A DNA stretch of 64,000 nt from Halomonas sp. ALS9 (GTDB taxonomy: Bacteria; Pseudomonadota; Gammaproteobacteria; Pseudomonadales; Halomonadaceae), in NCBI RefSeq assembly GCF_001651035.1, contig NZ_LXRG01000076.1, positions 1 to 64,000 on the forward strand, written 5' to 3'. The position numbers and the translations under genes are program-made. Positions 7,983 to 15,948 of this stretch are shown one piece after another. Each line of letters begins with the position of its first letter. The stretch's first letter is position 1. Under the pieces are notes generated by a model. That model was not told the DNA's origin, did no database searches, and worked only from the letters and a program-made list of their open reading frames with translations.

Positions 7983-10900
7983 TTAATTGTCGGATGTTCC
8001 CCCCGGTGCGTTAGCTATTTCCTCCTCTAACTGTCGCTTCACCGCTCCAGGTGAGCCGGTGTGGCGCGCTAGCAAGTCGTATGCCACAGGCACGACAAAC
8101 AGCGTAAATAGCGTTGCCGAGCCTACCCCCGCCATAATCACGGTGCCGATGACCAGGCGCGACTCAGCCCCCGGGCCGGTCGAGACAATCAATGTAATGG
8201 CGCCGGCCATGGTCGTCACGGCGGTCATTAAAATGGGCCTTAACCGCGTCACGGAGGCTTCAATTAGCGCCGCTCGAAACGCTTTACCCTCGTCGCGCAA
8301 TTGGTTGGCAAATTCGACGATAAGAATGCCGTTTTTAGCGGCTAGGCCAATTAGCAGTACCAGCCCCACTTGGCTGTAGATATTCAGTGATTGACCGCTA
8401 AGCAGTAGCGCCAGTAGAGCGCCGCTCATCGCTAGCGGCACCGTGAGCATAATCACAAAGGGGTGAATCAGGCTCTCAAACTGCGCGGCTAGCACTAAAA
8501 AGACCACCAGCGCGCCAAGTATCAGCAGAAAAGCGGTGGCGCCGCTGGCCTGCTGGAAATCTCGCGAGGCGCCTGCAACATTGGTTTGCGCTTCCTCCGG
8601 CAGGAGCTCCACGGCGCTCTGCTCTAAATACGTCAAGGCTTCGCCGAGGGGATAGCCATCCGCGAGATTGGCTTCAATGGTAATCGCCCTTATACGGTCA
8701 AAGCGGTTCAGGGTGCTGGCACCCGCAAAGTCGGAGAGGGTGACCAAGCTTGCCAGGGGAATCAGTTCACCTGTGCGTGCAGAGCGAACCTGTATGTTAT
8801 CTAGCGTTCTCGGGCTGTTTTGGCTGGCGCGATCGCCTTCCAAAATTACGTCGTACTCTTCACCGTCATCCACGTAGCGAGTGACATTACGGCCACCCAG
8901 TAGGACTTCCAACGTTCTGCCGATCTCGGTCACGGTAACGCCTAGCGAAGCCGCTCGTTCGTAGTTTATATCGACCCGCAGCTGTGGCTGGGTTTCGTTA
9001 TAGTTGCTTTCCAATGCCATTAGGCGTGGGTTATTTTCGCGCACATGATCAATCAAAATGTCGCGCCACTGGGCGATTTCTTCGTAACTGCCGCCGCCCA
9101 GGACAAACTGCACCGGCTTCTCTGTACGTTGACCAAACCCTTGGCGCATCACCGGGAAAGCCTGCACACCTGGCAGGGTGCTAAGACTTTGGCGTACCTC
9201 CGCCATAATCTCCCAAGCGCTACGTCGGCTGCCCCAGTCGGCCATATTGACGATAATAAAGCCGCTATTAAAATTCTCGATGTTGCCGTAGCCACGTGGG
9301 GCGCGAACGACCACGCGCTCCAACTCGCCGCTCTCTATTAGTGGGTTCATGCGCGCTTCGATTTCATCCATATAATCCATCATGTAGTCGAAGGTGGCGC
9401 CTTCTGGGCCGTTGACGAGCACGATGAAGTTACCGCGATCCTCTTGGGGGGTGTATTCGTTGGGTAGCACAGTGGCGAGCCAAGCGGTAGCCGCAATCAG
9501 CAATGCAAACGTGGTCACCACTAGCCAGCGCATTTTGAGCATCCACTCTAACACTGCCTGATAACGGCGCTGGGTGCCGCTGAGAAGCCACTGCACCGCT
9601 TTGCCAATACGGCTGTCGTGCATGCCCGGCTTAAGGATTTTTGACGCCATCATCGGCGTAAGCGTCAGCGCTAGCAGGGTAGAGACCACTACCGCGGCGG
9701 CCATGGTCAGCGCGAACTCGGAAAATAGCCGACCAATATCGCCTTGCAACATACTGAGTGGCACGAAGACCGCCACCAACACCAGGGTGGTGGCGATGAC
9801 GGCAAAGGCGATCTGTCGAGTACCGCGAAAGGCGGCGACTAGGGGTGTTTCGCCGTAGTCGTGCATACGCCGGTTAATGTTTTCAAGCACCACGATGGCA
9901 TCATCGACAATCAGGCCGATCGCCAGCACCAGTGCTAGCAGCGTCAGTAGGTTGATCGAGAAATTCATCGCCGCCAGAGCGGTAAAGGCGCCGATAACGG
10001 CAATCGGAACGGTCACCGCAGGTACCAGGGTGGTGCGCAAATTGCCTAGAAACATAAAGATCACCAGCACGACCAGCCCCATGGCGATGAACAGCGTCAT
10101 AACGACCTGCTCAATGGCACCGGAGACGAATAGTGAGGCGTCGTAGTTCAGGCTCAATGACATGCCTTCTGGCAGCGTGCCCTGCAGGCGTTCAAGCTCC
10201 CCCTGCACCGCTTCGGAAAGTTCTATCACATTGGCCGTGGACTGCATGATCATCCCCAGCCCAACCATGGGTATGCCGTTGGAGCGGAATACCGAGCGGT
10301 CCTCTACCGCGCCCACTTCGACCCTGGCCACATCAGCAAGGCGCACCAGATAGCCATTTTCGCCCTGATTGGGGGAGGCGTTGCGGGGAGAATTGAGGGC
10401 GAGGCGCTGAAAATCTTCGGCACTGGCAAAACTGCGCGGGAGGCGCACAATAAACTGACGATCTTCAGATTCAATCGAACCAGCAGGCAGTTCAACGTTC
10501 TCGGCCCGTAGCGCATCTTCAATATCGCTGACGGTGAGCCCGCGTGCGGCTAAGGCGTTCCGGTCTAGCCACACGCGCATAGCGTAGTCGCTGCCGCCGC
10601 CGACACGCACCCTTGCCACCCCAGGCTGGACGGAGAGGCTGTCGACCAGAAAACGGTTGGCGTAGTCGGTCAGCTCGGTGATCGAGTAGTCTTCGCCAGA
10701 AAGGCTGAGCCACACGACGATCTCTTCGCTGCTATCGGCTTTGGTGACCTCGGGGTTATCGGCGTCGTCGGGCAGGTTGCGCAGCGCGCCGGATATGCGG
10801 TCGCGAATATCGTTGGCGGCGGCATTAATATCCATATCAATGCTAAATTCGATTTCAATCTGAGAGCGGCCATCCTCGCTTTCCGAGGTAATCAACTCAA

Positions 10901-11129
10901 TGCCTTCAACGCCTGCAATACGGTCTTCTAACACTTGGGTAATGCGGGTTTCGACGACACTTGCCGAGGCGCCGGGGTAGCGGGTATCGATGGTGACCAC
11001 TGGAGGGTCGATGGTGGGGTACTCTTGCAGCGGCAGGCGATTGAGCGCTAGCAGGCCAAAGGCAATAATCAGGGCTGCGATCACCATCGCGAGGACGGGG
11101 CGCTGAACAGAGATATCCGATAAGCGCAT
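7983..11129 (-). CDS. RND multidrug efflux pump, inner-membrane permease (AcrB-like)
   Basis: Proton-driven efflux permease of the HAE-1 type, 1048 residues, the usual length. Twelve membrane segments with two large periplasmic loops are evident. The proton relay is canonical: two Asp in GLIVDDAIVVLEN near residue 405 and a Lys in GLAAKNGILIVEF near residue 930. It starts MRLSDISVQRPVLAMVI, a form common in MexF/MexI-like pumps. The start overlaps the adaptor stop by one base (TAATG). No outer-membrane channel gene is adjacent, so the pump probably borrows a TolC/OprM protein. Substrate cannot be told from sequence. Confidence 0.92.
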   Translation of the reverse strand: MRLSDISVQRPVLAMVIAALIIAFGLLALNRLPLQEYPTIDPPVVTIDTRYPGASASVVETRITQVLEDRIAGVEGIELITSESEDGRSQIEIEFSIDMDINAAANDIRDRISGALRNLPDDADNPEVTKADSSEEIVVWLSLSGEDYSITELTDYANRFLVDSLSVQPGVARVRVGGGSDYAMRVWLDRNALAARGLTVSDIEDALRAENVELPAGSIESEDRQFIVRLPRSFASAEDFQRLALNSPRNASPNQGENGYLVRLADVARVEVGAVEDRSVFRSNGIPMVGLGMIMQSTANVIELSEAVQGELERLQGTLPEGMSLSLNYDASLFVSGAIEQVVMTLFIAMGLVVLVIFMFLGNLRTTLVPAVTVPIAVIGAFTALAAMNFSINLLTLLALVLAIGLIVDDAIVVLENINRRMHDYGETPLVAAFRGTRQIAFAVIATTLVLVAVFVPLSMLQGDIGRLFSEFALTMAAAVVVSTLLALTLTPMMASKILKPGMHDSRIGKAVQWLLSGTQRRYQAVLEWMLKMRWLVVTTFALLIAATAWLATVLPNEYTPQEDRGNFIVLVNGPEGATFDYMMDYMDEIEARMNPLIESGELERVVVRAPRGYGNIENFNSGFIIVNMADWGSRRSAWEIMAEVRQSLSTLPGVQAFPVMRQGFGQRTEKPVQFVLGGGSYEEIAQWRDILIDHVRENNPRLMALESNYNETQPQLRVDINYERAASLGVTVTEIGRTLEVLLGGRNVTRYVDDGEEYDVILEGDRASQNSPRTLDNIQVRSARTGELIPLASLVTLSDFAGASTLNRFDRIRAITIEANLADGYPLGEALTYLEQSAVELLPEEAQTNVAGASRDFQQASGATAFLLILGALVVFLVLAAQFESLIHPFVIMLTVPLAMSGALLALLLSGQSLNIYSQVGLVLLIGLAAKNGILIVEFANQLRDEGKAFRAALIEASVTRLRPILMTAVTTMAGAITLIVSTGPGAESRLVIGTVIMAGVGSATLFTLFVVPVAYDLLARHTGSPGAVKRQLEEEIANAPGGTSDN

Positions 11130-12211
11130 TAGCGGTCGGCCTCCAGCAGCGCACGTATGCCGGTCTCGTCATCGGCAATCCCGATTAACCTCGCCTCTTG
11201 CCCATCGCGAGCAAGCTGTAGGCCGTGAAAGACAATTAAATCATCCTGGGCTAACCCTTCAAGAATTTCCACCTCGCCATTACGCCGCTCGCCAATCTTG
11301 ACCTCATGTTGGGCTAGGCGCGTAGTGCCAGCTTGTTGCTCAATCAACATAACGAAATGCCGATCACCGCTAGGCTCAATGGCCGCTTCAGGGATAACAA
11401 TGGTGTCGCGTACGCGCTGCTGAACGATCACCTCCATCAGCATTCCAGGGCGCAAAAGCCCATCGGCGTTATCGAGCTCCGCACGAACGCTTACGCTACG
11501 TGTTAGCGGATCTACCCGCGTGCCGATGGTAGCAATTTCACCGCTAAACAGGTCGTCAGGGTAGGCGGCAGTGGTGGCATTGAGCATTAAACCTGGCGAG
11601 AGACGGCCCAGAAATACTTCGGGTACGCTGAAATCGAGTTGCATAACATCCAACTTATCGAGCGTCACCAAGTCCATCCCTGGAGTGACCAGAGCACCGA
11701 TACTGATATTACGAAAACCAACGCGGCCGCTGAAAGGCGCTTTTATGCGGTAATTGGATAGCTCAGCTTCAATTGCCTGAATATCGGCGTCCGCCTGGCG
11801 CAGCCGTGATCGACTGTCTTCTACGTCGGCTCGTGCCGCAAGGTTGCGCTCTTGCAGCTGAGAAGCGCGATTTGACGCATTGAGCCGCTCTTCGCGTAGC
11901 GCTTGGGATGCCCTTAGCTGCGCCTGCTCTTCTGCGTCTTCTAAGCGAATAAGCAGACGTCCCTCTTCGACCTGCTCCCCATCGCGGAAATTGATCTCGG
12001 CAACAATATCCGTGACGGTAGCAGATAACGTAACACTCTCATCAGCACTAAGCGTTCCCAAAGCTTCCAGTGGATCCGACCACGTGGTCATGACCACCCG
12101 CGTGCCGATGACCGACGGCGCCGTTTGGGCGATTGTCACATTGGATAGCAGCAGGGTGAGCGGCACAAGCGCGAGTCGCAGTAGACATCGTCGATGAATA
12201 GGCAAAAGCAT
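11129..12211 (-). CDS. RND efflux periplasmic adaptor (membrane fusion protein)
   Basis: 360-residue HlyD/AcrA-type adaptor joining the RND permease to an outer-membrane channel. A signal peptide (RLALVPLTLLLSNVTIAQ) is followed by a biotinyl/lipoyl half-domain, a coiled-coil hairpin rich in Glu/Arg/Gln (about residues 105-150), the second half (YRIKAPFSGRVGFRNISIGA) and beta-barrel domains. It lacks a lipobox cysteine, so it is probably not a lipoprotein. First gene of the pair. A 17-bp palindrome upstream suggests local repression. Confidence 0.9.
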   Translation of the reverse strand: MLLPIHRRCLLRLALVPLTLLLSNVTIAQTAPSVIGTRVVMTTWSDPLEALGTLSADESVTLSATVTDIVAEINFRDGEQVEEGRLLIRLEDAEEQAQLRASQALREERLNASNRASQLQERNLAARADVEDSRSRLRQADADIQAIEAELSNYRIKAPFSGRVGFRNISIGALVTPGMDLVTLDKLDVMQLDFSVPEVFLGRLSPGLMLNATTAAYPDDLFSGEIATIGTRVDPLTRSVSVRAELDNADGLLRPGMLMEVIVQQRVRDTIVIPEAAIEPSGDRHFVMLIEQQAGTTRLAQHEVKIGERRNGEVEILEGLAQDDLIVFHGLQLARDGQEARLIGIADDETGIRALLEADR

Positions 12212-12236
12212 AGTGTTCTCAACGTTAGATATTATT

Positions 12237-12253
12237 TATACAATTATTGTATA
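12237..12253. promoter_or_regulatory. 17-bp palindrome upstream of the RND-adaptor operon
   Basis: TATACAAT-T-ATTGTATA, perfect apart from the central base, in an AT-rich stretch 26 bases before the adaptor start. It would overlie promoter elements of the efflux operon, the usual place for a TetR-type repressor. No regulator gene is adjacent. Confidence 0.55.
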
Positions 12254-12346
12254 GGATGATTTTGTCATATAGTAATTTTTAAGCCTGACCCTGTTAGAAT
12301 GCCTGATTTTTACAGCGGGAGTCGCCCTCAACATGAGCTGTCCATT

Positions 12347-13531
12347 ATGATCTATGACGTCGTCATCATCGGTGCTGGCGCCGCGGGCTTAATGTGCGCG
12401 GCGCAAGCGGGCTATACCGGCAAGCGGGTGTTAGTGCTTGATCATGCTAACAAAGCGGGCAAGAAGATTTTGATGTCAGGGGGCGGTCGATGCAACTTTA
12501 CCCATCTTGGCACGACGCCACAGCATTTTTACTCGTCAAACCCTCACTTTTGTATATCGGCGCTCAAACGCTACCGGCCTGAGCACTTTGTCGAGCTGGT
12601 TGAGCGTCATGGTGTTGAACATGTCGAGAAAACACCGGGGCAGCTATTTTGTGCAACCTCGGCCAAAGAGATCGTCCGCACGTTGCTTACTGAATGCGAG
12701 TGGGCAGGGGCTGAAATAAAACTCAGCACACAGATTACTCGCCTGGAGCAGCAGGGCAGTGCCATGCGGCTAACCACCTCGATCGGTAACATTGATGCGG
12801 GGGTGGTGGTGGTGGCGAGTGGTGGGCTTTCTATTCCGAGTATGGGCGCGACGGGATTTGGCTACGCCATAGCACGTCAATTTGGCCTTGAGGTATTCGA
12901 TACCCGCCCAGGATTGGTTCCCTTTACCTTGAGCGATACGTGGAAGGCGCGCGCAGCAGAGCTTTCAGGCGTCAGCCTGCCCGTGGCCGTAAGCGCTGGC
13001 AGTCGCCGCTTTGTGGATCCGATGCTGTTTACCCATCGCGGCTTATCAGGCCCTGCGATGCTGCAGATATCCAGCGTTTGGCAGCCTGGAGAGGCGATTA
13101 GCATAGATCTGCTGCCCGGTGAGAAGGTGGCGGAATCGCTGCGCGAAGCGCGCCAAGAAACCCCCAAACGCCAATTATCTACCTGGCTTGGCGAACGCTT
13201 CCCCAAACGATTGGCGCAGGCGCTGCTGGAGTGGTACCCCGACAGTGACCCGGCTAGACCACTGGCCCAATATGCCAACGCAGCGCTGGATGAGTGGGCG
13301 GGAAGGCTTAACGCTTGGCAACTGAAACCAGCGGGCACCGAAGGCTGGCGAACCGCAGAGGTGACCATGGGTGGGGTCAATACCGAAGCGCTATCGTCCA
13401 AGACTTTTGAAGTTAAAGGCCTGCCGCAACTACGTTTTATCGGAGAGGTATTGGATGTGACAGGTGAGCTAGGCGGGTATAACTTCCAGTGGGCGTGGGC
13501 GAGTGGGGTCGCCTGCGGGCAGTCCTGTTAG
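12347..13531 (+). CDS. HI0933-family FAD-dependent oxidoreductase
   Basis: 394-residue flavoprotein of the HI0933/YhiN family. The FAD-binding Rossmann motif VVIIGAGAAGLMCA is at the N-terminus, GGGRCNFTH follows near residue 45, and the C-terminal GELGGYNFQWAWASG closes the FAD site. The physiological role is unsettled. I start it at 12347, since an upstream in-frame ATG at 12299 adds 16 residues atypical for the family; neither has a strong ribosome-binding site. The stop codon is part of a 12-bp hairpin. Confidence 0.88.
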   Translation: MIYDVVIIGAGAAGLMCAAQAGYTGKRVLVLDHANKAGKKILMSGGGRCNFTHLGTTPQHFYSSNPHFCISALKRYRPEHFVELVERHGVEHVEKTPGQLFCATSAKEIVRTLLTECEWAGAEIKLSTQITRLEQQGSAMRLTTSIGNIDAGVVVVASGGLSIPSMGATGFGYAIARQFGLEVFDTRPGLVPFTLSDTWKARAAELSGVSLPVAVSAGSRRFVDPMLFTHRGLSGPAMLQISSVWQPGEAISIDLLPGEKVAESLREARQETPKRQLSTWLGERFPKRLAQALLEWYPDSDPARPLAQYANAALDEWAGRLNAWQLKPAGTEGWRTAEVTMGGVNTEALSSKTFEVKGLPQLRFIGEVLDVTGELGGYNFQWAWASGVACGQSC

Positions 13532-13563
13532 GCTAGGATGTACATTTCACATACATCCTAGCC
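13531..13563 (+). terminator. Hairpin at the end of the HI0933-family gene
   Basis: GGCTAGGATGTA pairs perfectly with TACATCCTAGCC (12 bp, 9-base loop). It starts at the last base of the stop codon. What follows is A-rich, not T-rich, so it may act by protecting the 3' end or with help from Rho. Confidence 0.55.
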
Positions 13564-13569
13564 TCGTAC

Positions 13570-13617
13570 AAAAAACAGTGCAAAAAAGCCCAGTGCAAAA
13601 AAACTCAGTGCAAAAAA
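13570..13617. repeat. A-rich 15-bp tandem array
   Basis: AAAAAAGCCCAGTGC (13582-13596) and AAAAAAACTCAGTGC (13597-13611) are preceded by a 12-base version ending CAGTGC and followed by AAAAAAG. It lies between two convergent genes. Confidence 0.85.
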
Positions 13618-13640
13618 GCTTTAACCTAATTAGCTACAAT

Positions 13641-13952
13641 CTAAGTAGCCACTTTGGCTAATAACTTAAGCTTTTTAAATAGCATATAGCCCGCAAGCGC
13701 TTTTCTACCTGCTGCCATGGCGCCACTTGGGTGGCGTGCTAGCTTATAAGCAGCAAAGCCGCCGACGGCGTAGAGCGGCAATTTGAAGCTTTGCCAGCTT
13801 TGGTCTAGCGGCGAGGCTGCCTGCTGCAAATATTCGCTATCCACCAAAATATCTACACGCTGCTGCTCTAATTCTGCTAGCAGCAGCGCTTTTCGCTCAG
13901 CGCGACTCAAAGGTTTTGCTGGCGGTTTAGCGGTGTCTGCGGATGGTTTCAT
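13641..13952 (-). CDS. Small YqjK-like protein
   Basis: 103 residues: a Lys/Arg/Glu-rich N-terminal half (SRAERKALLLAELEQQR) and a C-terminal half with weakly hydrophobic stretches (LYAVGGFAAYKLA) and a basic end. Position and character match YqjK, the third gene of the E. coli yqjDEK cluster; similarity by eye is modest. The ATG at 13952 follows GAGGAG at good spacing, better than the upstream in-frame ATG at 13988. It overlaps the end of the yqjE-like gene by 26 bases. Function unknown. Confidence 0.65.
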   Translation of the reverse strand: MKPSADTAKPPAKPLSRAERKALLLAELEQQRVDILVDSEYLQQAASPLDQSWQSFKLPLYAVGGFAAYKLARHPSGAMAAGRKALAGYMLFKKLKLLAKVAT

Positions 13953-14331
13953 CACTTGGCTCCTCAAGCAGTGCTCGATCAGCGGCAAGCTGTTTGAGTG
14001 TTTCTTTTAAAAGCGAGTGACGCTTTGACTGGCGAATCGCGATAACCGCGAGTAGCAAACTGGCGCCTATCAACACACCAGCACTGATTGCAATGGCGGT
14101 TAAGCGATAGGTATCCCAGAAGAGAACCACTACCAATGCCGTCAGCGTGGCAATACCTAACAAGAGCAGCAGTAAACTTGCTCCTGCTAGAAGCAGTAGA
14201 ACCAGTAAGCGAGCACGCTCTTCTTCTAACTCAAACACCGCCAAACGCAGGCGGGTTTCGCTATTAGCAATCAGCGATTTCAGTAGGCGTTTGGCGGCAG
14301 AGAAGACGCGTTGGGTTGGACCCAAAGCCAT
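13927..14331 (-). CDS. yqjE: YqjE-like phage-holin-family membrane protein
   Basis: 134 residues with two long hydrophobic hairpin segments (LLVLLLLAGASLLLLLLGIA and LTAIAISAGVLIGASLLLAV) between charged ends, as in the phage holin/YqjE family. Probably an inner-membrane partner of YqjD. The start overlaps the yqjD stop by one base (TAATG). Biochemical role unknown. Confidence 0.8.
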   Translation of the reverse strand: MALGPTQRVFSAAKRLLKSLIANSETRLRLAVFELEEERARLLVLLLLAGASLLLLLLGIATLTALVVVLFWDTYRLTAIAISAGVLIGASLLLAVIAIRQSKRHSLLKETLKQLAADRALLEEPSDETIRRHR

Positions 14332-14663
14332 TAGCGACGACCGAGCAGCATACCCACAACCATACCAGCTGCGGCACCGATGCCAATGCTCGTCCAGGGG
14401 TTTTCATGCACGTAGCGATCGCACGCATCGGCTTGGTTGGTCAACGTATCGCGGGTTTCGTCATAAATACGCTCACCGCGAGCTTCAAGACGTGCACGAG
14501 TGTCTTTCAGGCGGCGCTCGGCACGTGAACGTAGATCGTTCATCTCTCCGCTGGCGTCTTTAGCGGTCGCATTGACCAGCTCTTCAACGGTTTCACTCAA
14601 GTGACGCAGATCATCTTTGAGTTGATCGGCTTGAGTAGAGTAAGTGGGTTGACGTTTAGCCAT
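14331..14663 (-). CDS. yqjD: YqjD/ElaB-family (DUF883) membrane-anchored protein
   Basis: 110 residues: an N-terminal amphipathic, charged coiled-coil half and one C-terminal membrane segment with glycine spacing (WTSIGIGAAAGMVVGMLLGRR, from about residue 91). In E. coli, YqjD is a stationary-phase membrane protein that binds 100S/70S ribosomes through its N-terminus; the same role here is inferred. First gene of yqjD-yqjE-yqjK-like, with AAGGAAG five bases before the ATG. Confidence 0.85.
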   Translation of the reverse strand: MAKRQPTYSTQADQLKDDLRHLSETVEELVNATAKDASGEMNDLRSRAERRLKDTRARLEARGERIYDETRDTLTNQADACDRYVHENPWTSIGIGAAAGMVVGMLLGRR

Positions 14664-14752
14664 GGAGTCTTCCTTTGACGAGTGAATGATAGGCTGTGGC
14701 CTGATACACGTATAAGCATAGCAGCCACTGATTAACAGACAAGCGAATGCGC

Positions 14753-15784
14753 CTATCGGTTCAGCCCTGTAGCACTAAATAAGGGATTTAAACTAAACCC
14801 AAGGCTTAAGCGGTGCACGCGATGATCATAATCGATCATGCTTTCACCATATCCGTAGTAGTACTGGACATGCGCCCGCAAGCTGTTGAAAGCTGGCCAG
14901 CTGTAATCAATCTGGGTGCCTATATTGCCTGCACTGGGGTTGCCGCGTAATTGACCACTTACCTCATGATTATTATTGAGGCGTTTGGCAAGGCGAATAT
15001 CGCCGTATCCCATGTAGCGTTCGATATCTGGGTTGTCGTCATTTCCTGTGGATTCTGGTATGCGCCAATGCGGTGCCAGGGTAAATGCCCAGTCCCCGCG
15101 TTGAAAAATACTTTCAAGATAAACCCGGTTCCAGCTACGTGAGAGAGGATCTGAGCGTCCATTAGACTGGTGATTAAGGGATATTCGATTGCGAGTATTC
15201 ACCCAGCCGAGCGCCTCCCAGGCATTATCAAAGTCAATAAATACTTCAGGCTCGTAGTTGGTTTCCCGAAAGGGGGACGAGGCGTCGGTGTTATAAGCCT
15301 GCCACCAACTGCGCTGGGTGTAGCCAAAGTAGACATCACCATAGTTACCGAATACCTGCTCCGCGAGATTAACTTTGGCGCTGAACTGGAATTTCAACTC
15401 GACGCTATCTGCAGGGGTGCCGTTAGCCACAGTGCGAAAGCTTTCACGGTTTTTGTTGGCATTATAACTAACTGGAAACAGGTAGTTGGTGCGGTGGGTT
15501 GTGATTGAGAACGGGTTTCGGCTTGATTCCTGTTCAAGCTCACGGCGCTCGCTTAAATCTTCCCGTGCAACTTCTTCCGGCAACTGTTCAAGCGGTAAGC
15601 CCTGCGCGGCATCTTCGGGGCTCTCAATCTGCTGTAACTGTTGATGCAGATCATACAGCTCGGCGTTGAGGGCACGGATACGTGCCTCAATCTCTTGTTG
15701 AGACTCGGCGATGGCACTCGCACTAAAAGTAGCAAGACTCAGCAGGACAAGAAGTTTCGTCAACGGCAGTTTTCGGGGGACCAT
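14753..15784 (-). CDS. pldA: Outer membrane phospholipase A
   Basis: Calcium-dependent outer-membrane phospholipase (OMPLA), a beta-barrel that degrades phospholipids in the outer leaflet. The active-site His and Ser lie in SLNHQSNGRSDPLSRSWNR, the family signature. The C-terminus is beta-rich and ends SATGLNR. I use the ATG at 15784, giving a signal peptide (LTKLLVLLSLATFSASAIAE) and 343 residues. After the signal comes a 30-residue coiled-coil-like stretch (EIEARIRALNAELYDLHQQL) and a linker before the barrel, an N-terminal addition that E. coli PldA lacks. Divergent from the mechanosensitive channel gene. Confidence 0.88.
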   Translation of the reverse strand: MVPRKLPLTKLLVLLSLATFSASAIAESQQEIEARIRALNAELYDLHQQLQQIESPEDAAQGLPLEQLPEEVAREDLSERRELEQESSRNPFSITTHRTNYLFPVSYNANKNRESFRTVANGTPADSVELKFQFSAKVNLAEQVFGNYGDVYFGYTQRSWWQAYNTDASSPFRETNYEPEVFIDFDNAWEALGWVNTRNRISLNHQSNGRSDPLSRSWNRVYLESIFQRGDWAFTLAPHWRIPESTGNDDNPDIERYMGYGDIRLAKRLNNNHEVSGQLRGNPSAGNIGTQIDYSWPAFNSLRAHVQYYYGYGESMIDYDHRVHRLSLGFSLNPLFSATGLNR

Positions 15785-15948
15785 CAAGGTGACTCGCAAA
15801 ATGAATGAATAGGCAAATGCCAAGCTTGTTTCTATCACGCCGACTGTGGAAGTCAACAGCTCTGATTGCGCTGACTATCAGAACGCCTGACAATAACCTC
15901 ATTCTCCGTCTCTGCGGAGCATTTGATGTCAGCGAGGCCCTAAGTAAC

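Noticed and set aside
12877..13401. Minus-strand frame of 174 codons inside the HI0933-family gene
   Set aside because: Antisense shadow rich in Ser/Arg with no domain and no start signal.
15805..15948. N-terminal 48 residues of the mechanosensitive channel from ATG 15805
   Set aside because: They would put the signal peptide about 50 residues inside the protein; the GTG at 15949 gives a normal signal and the E. coli MscK length.
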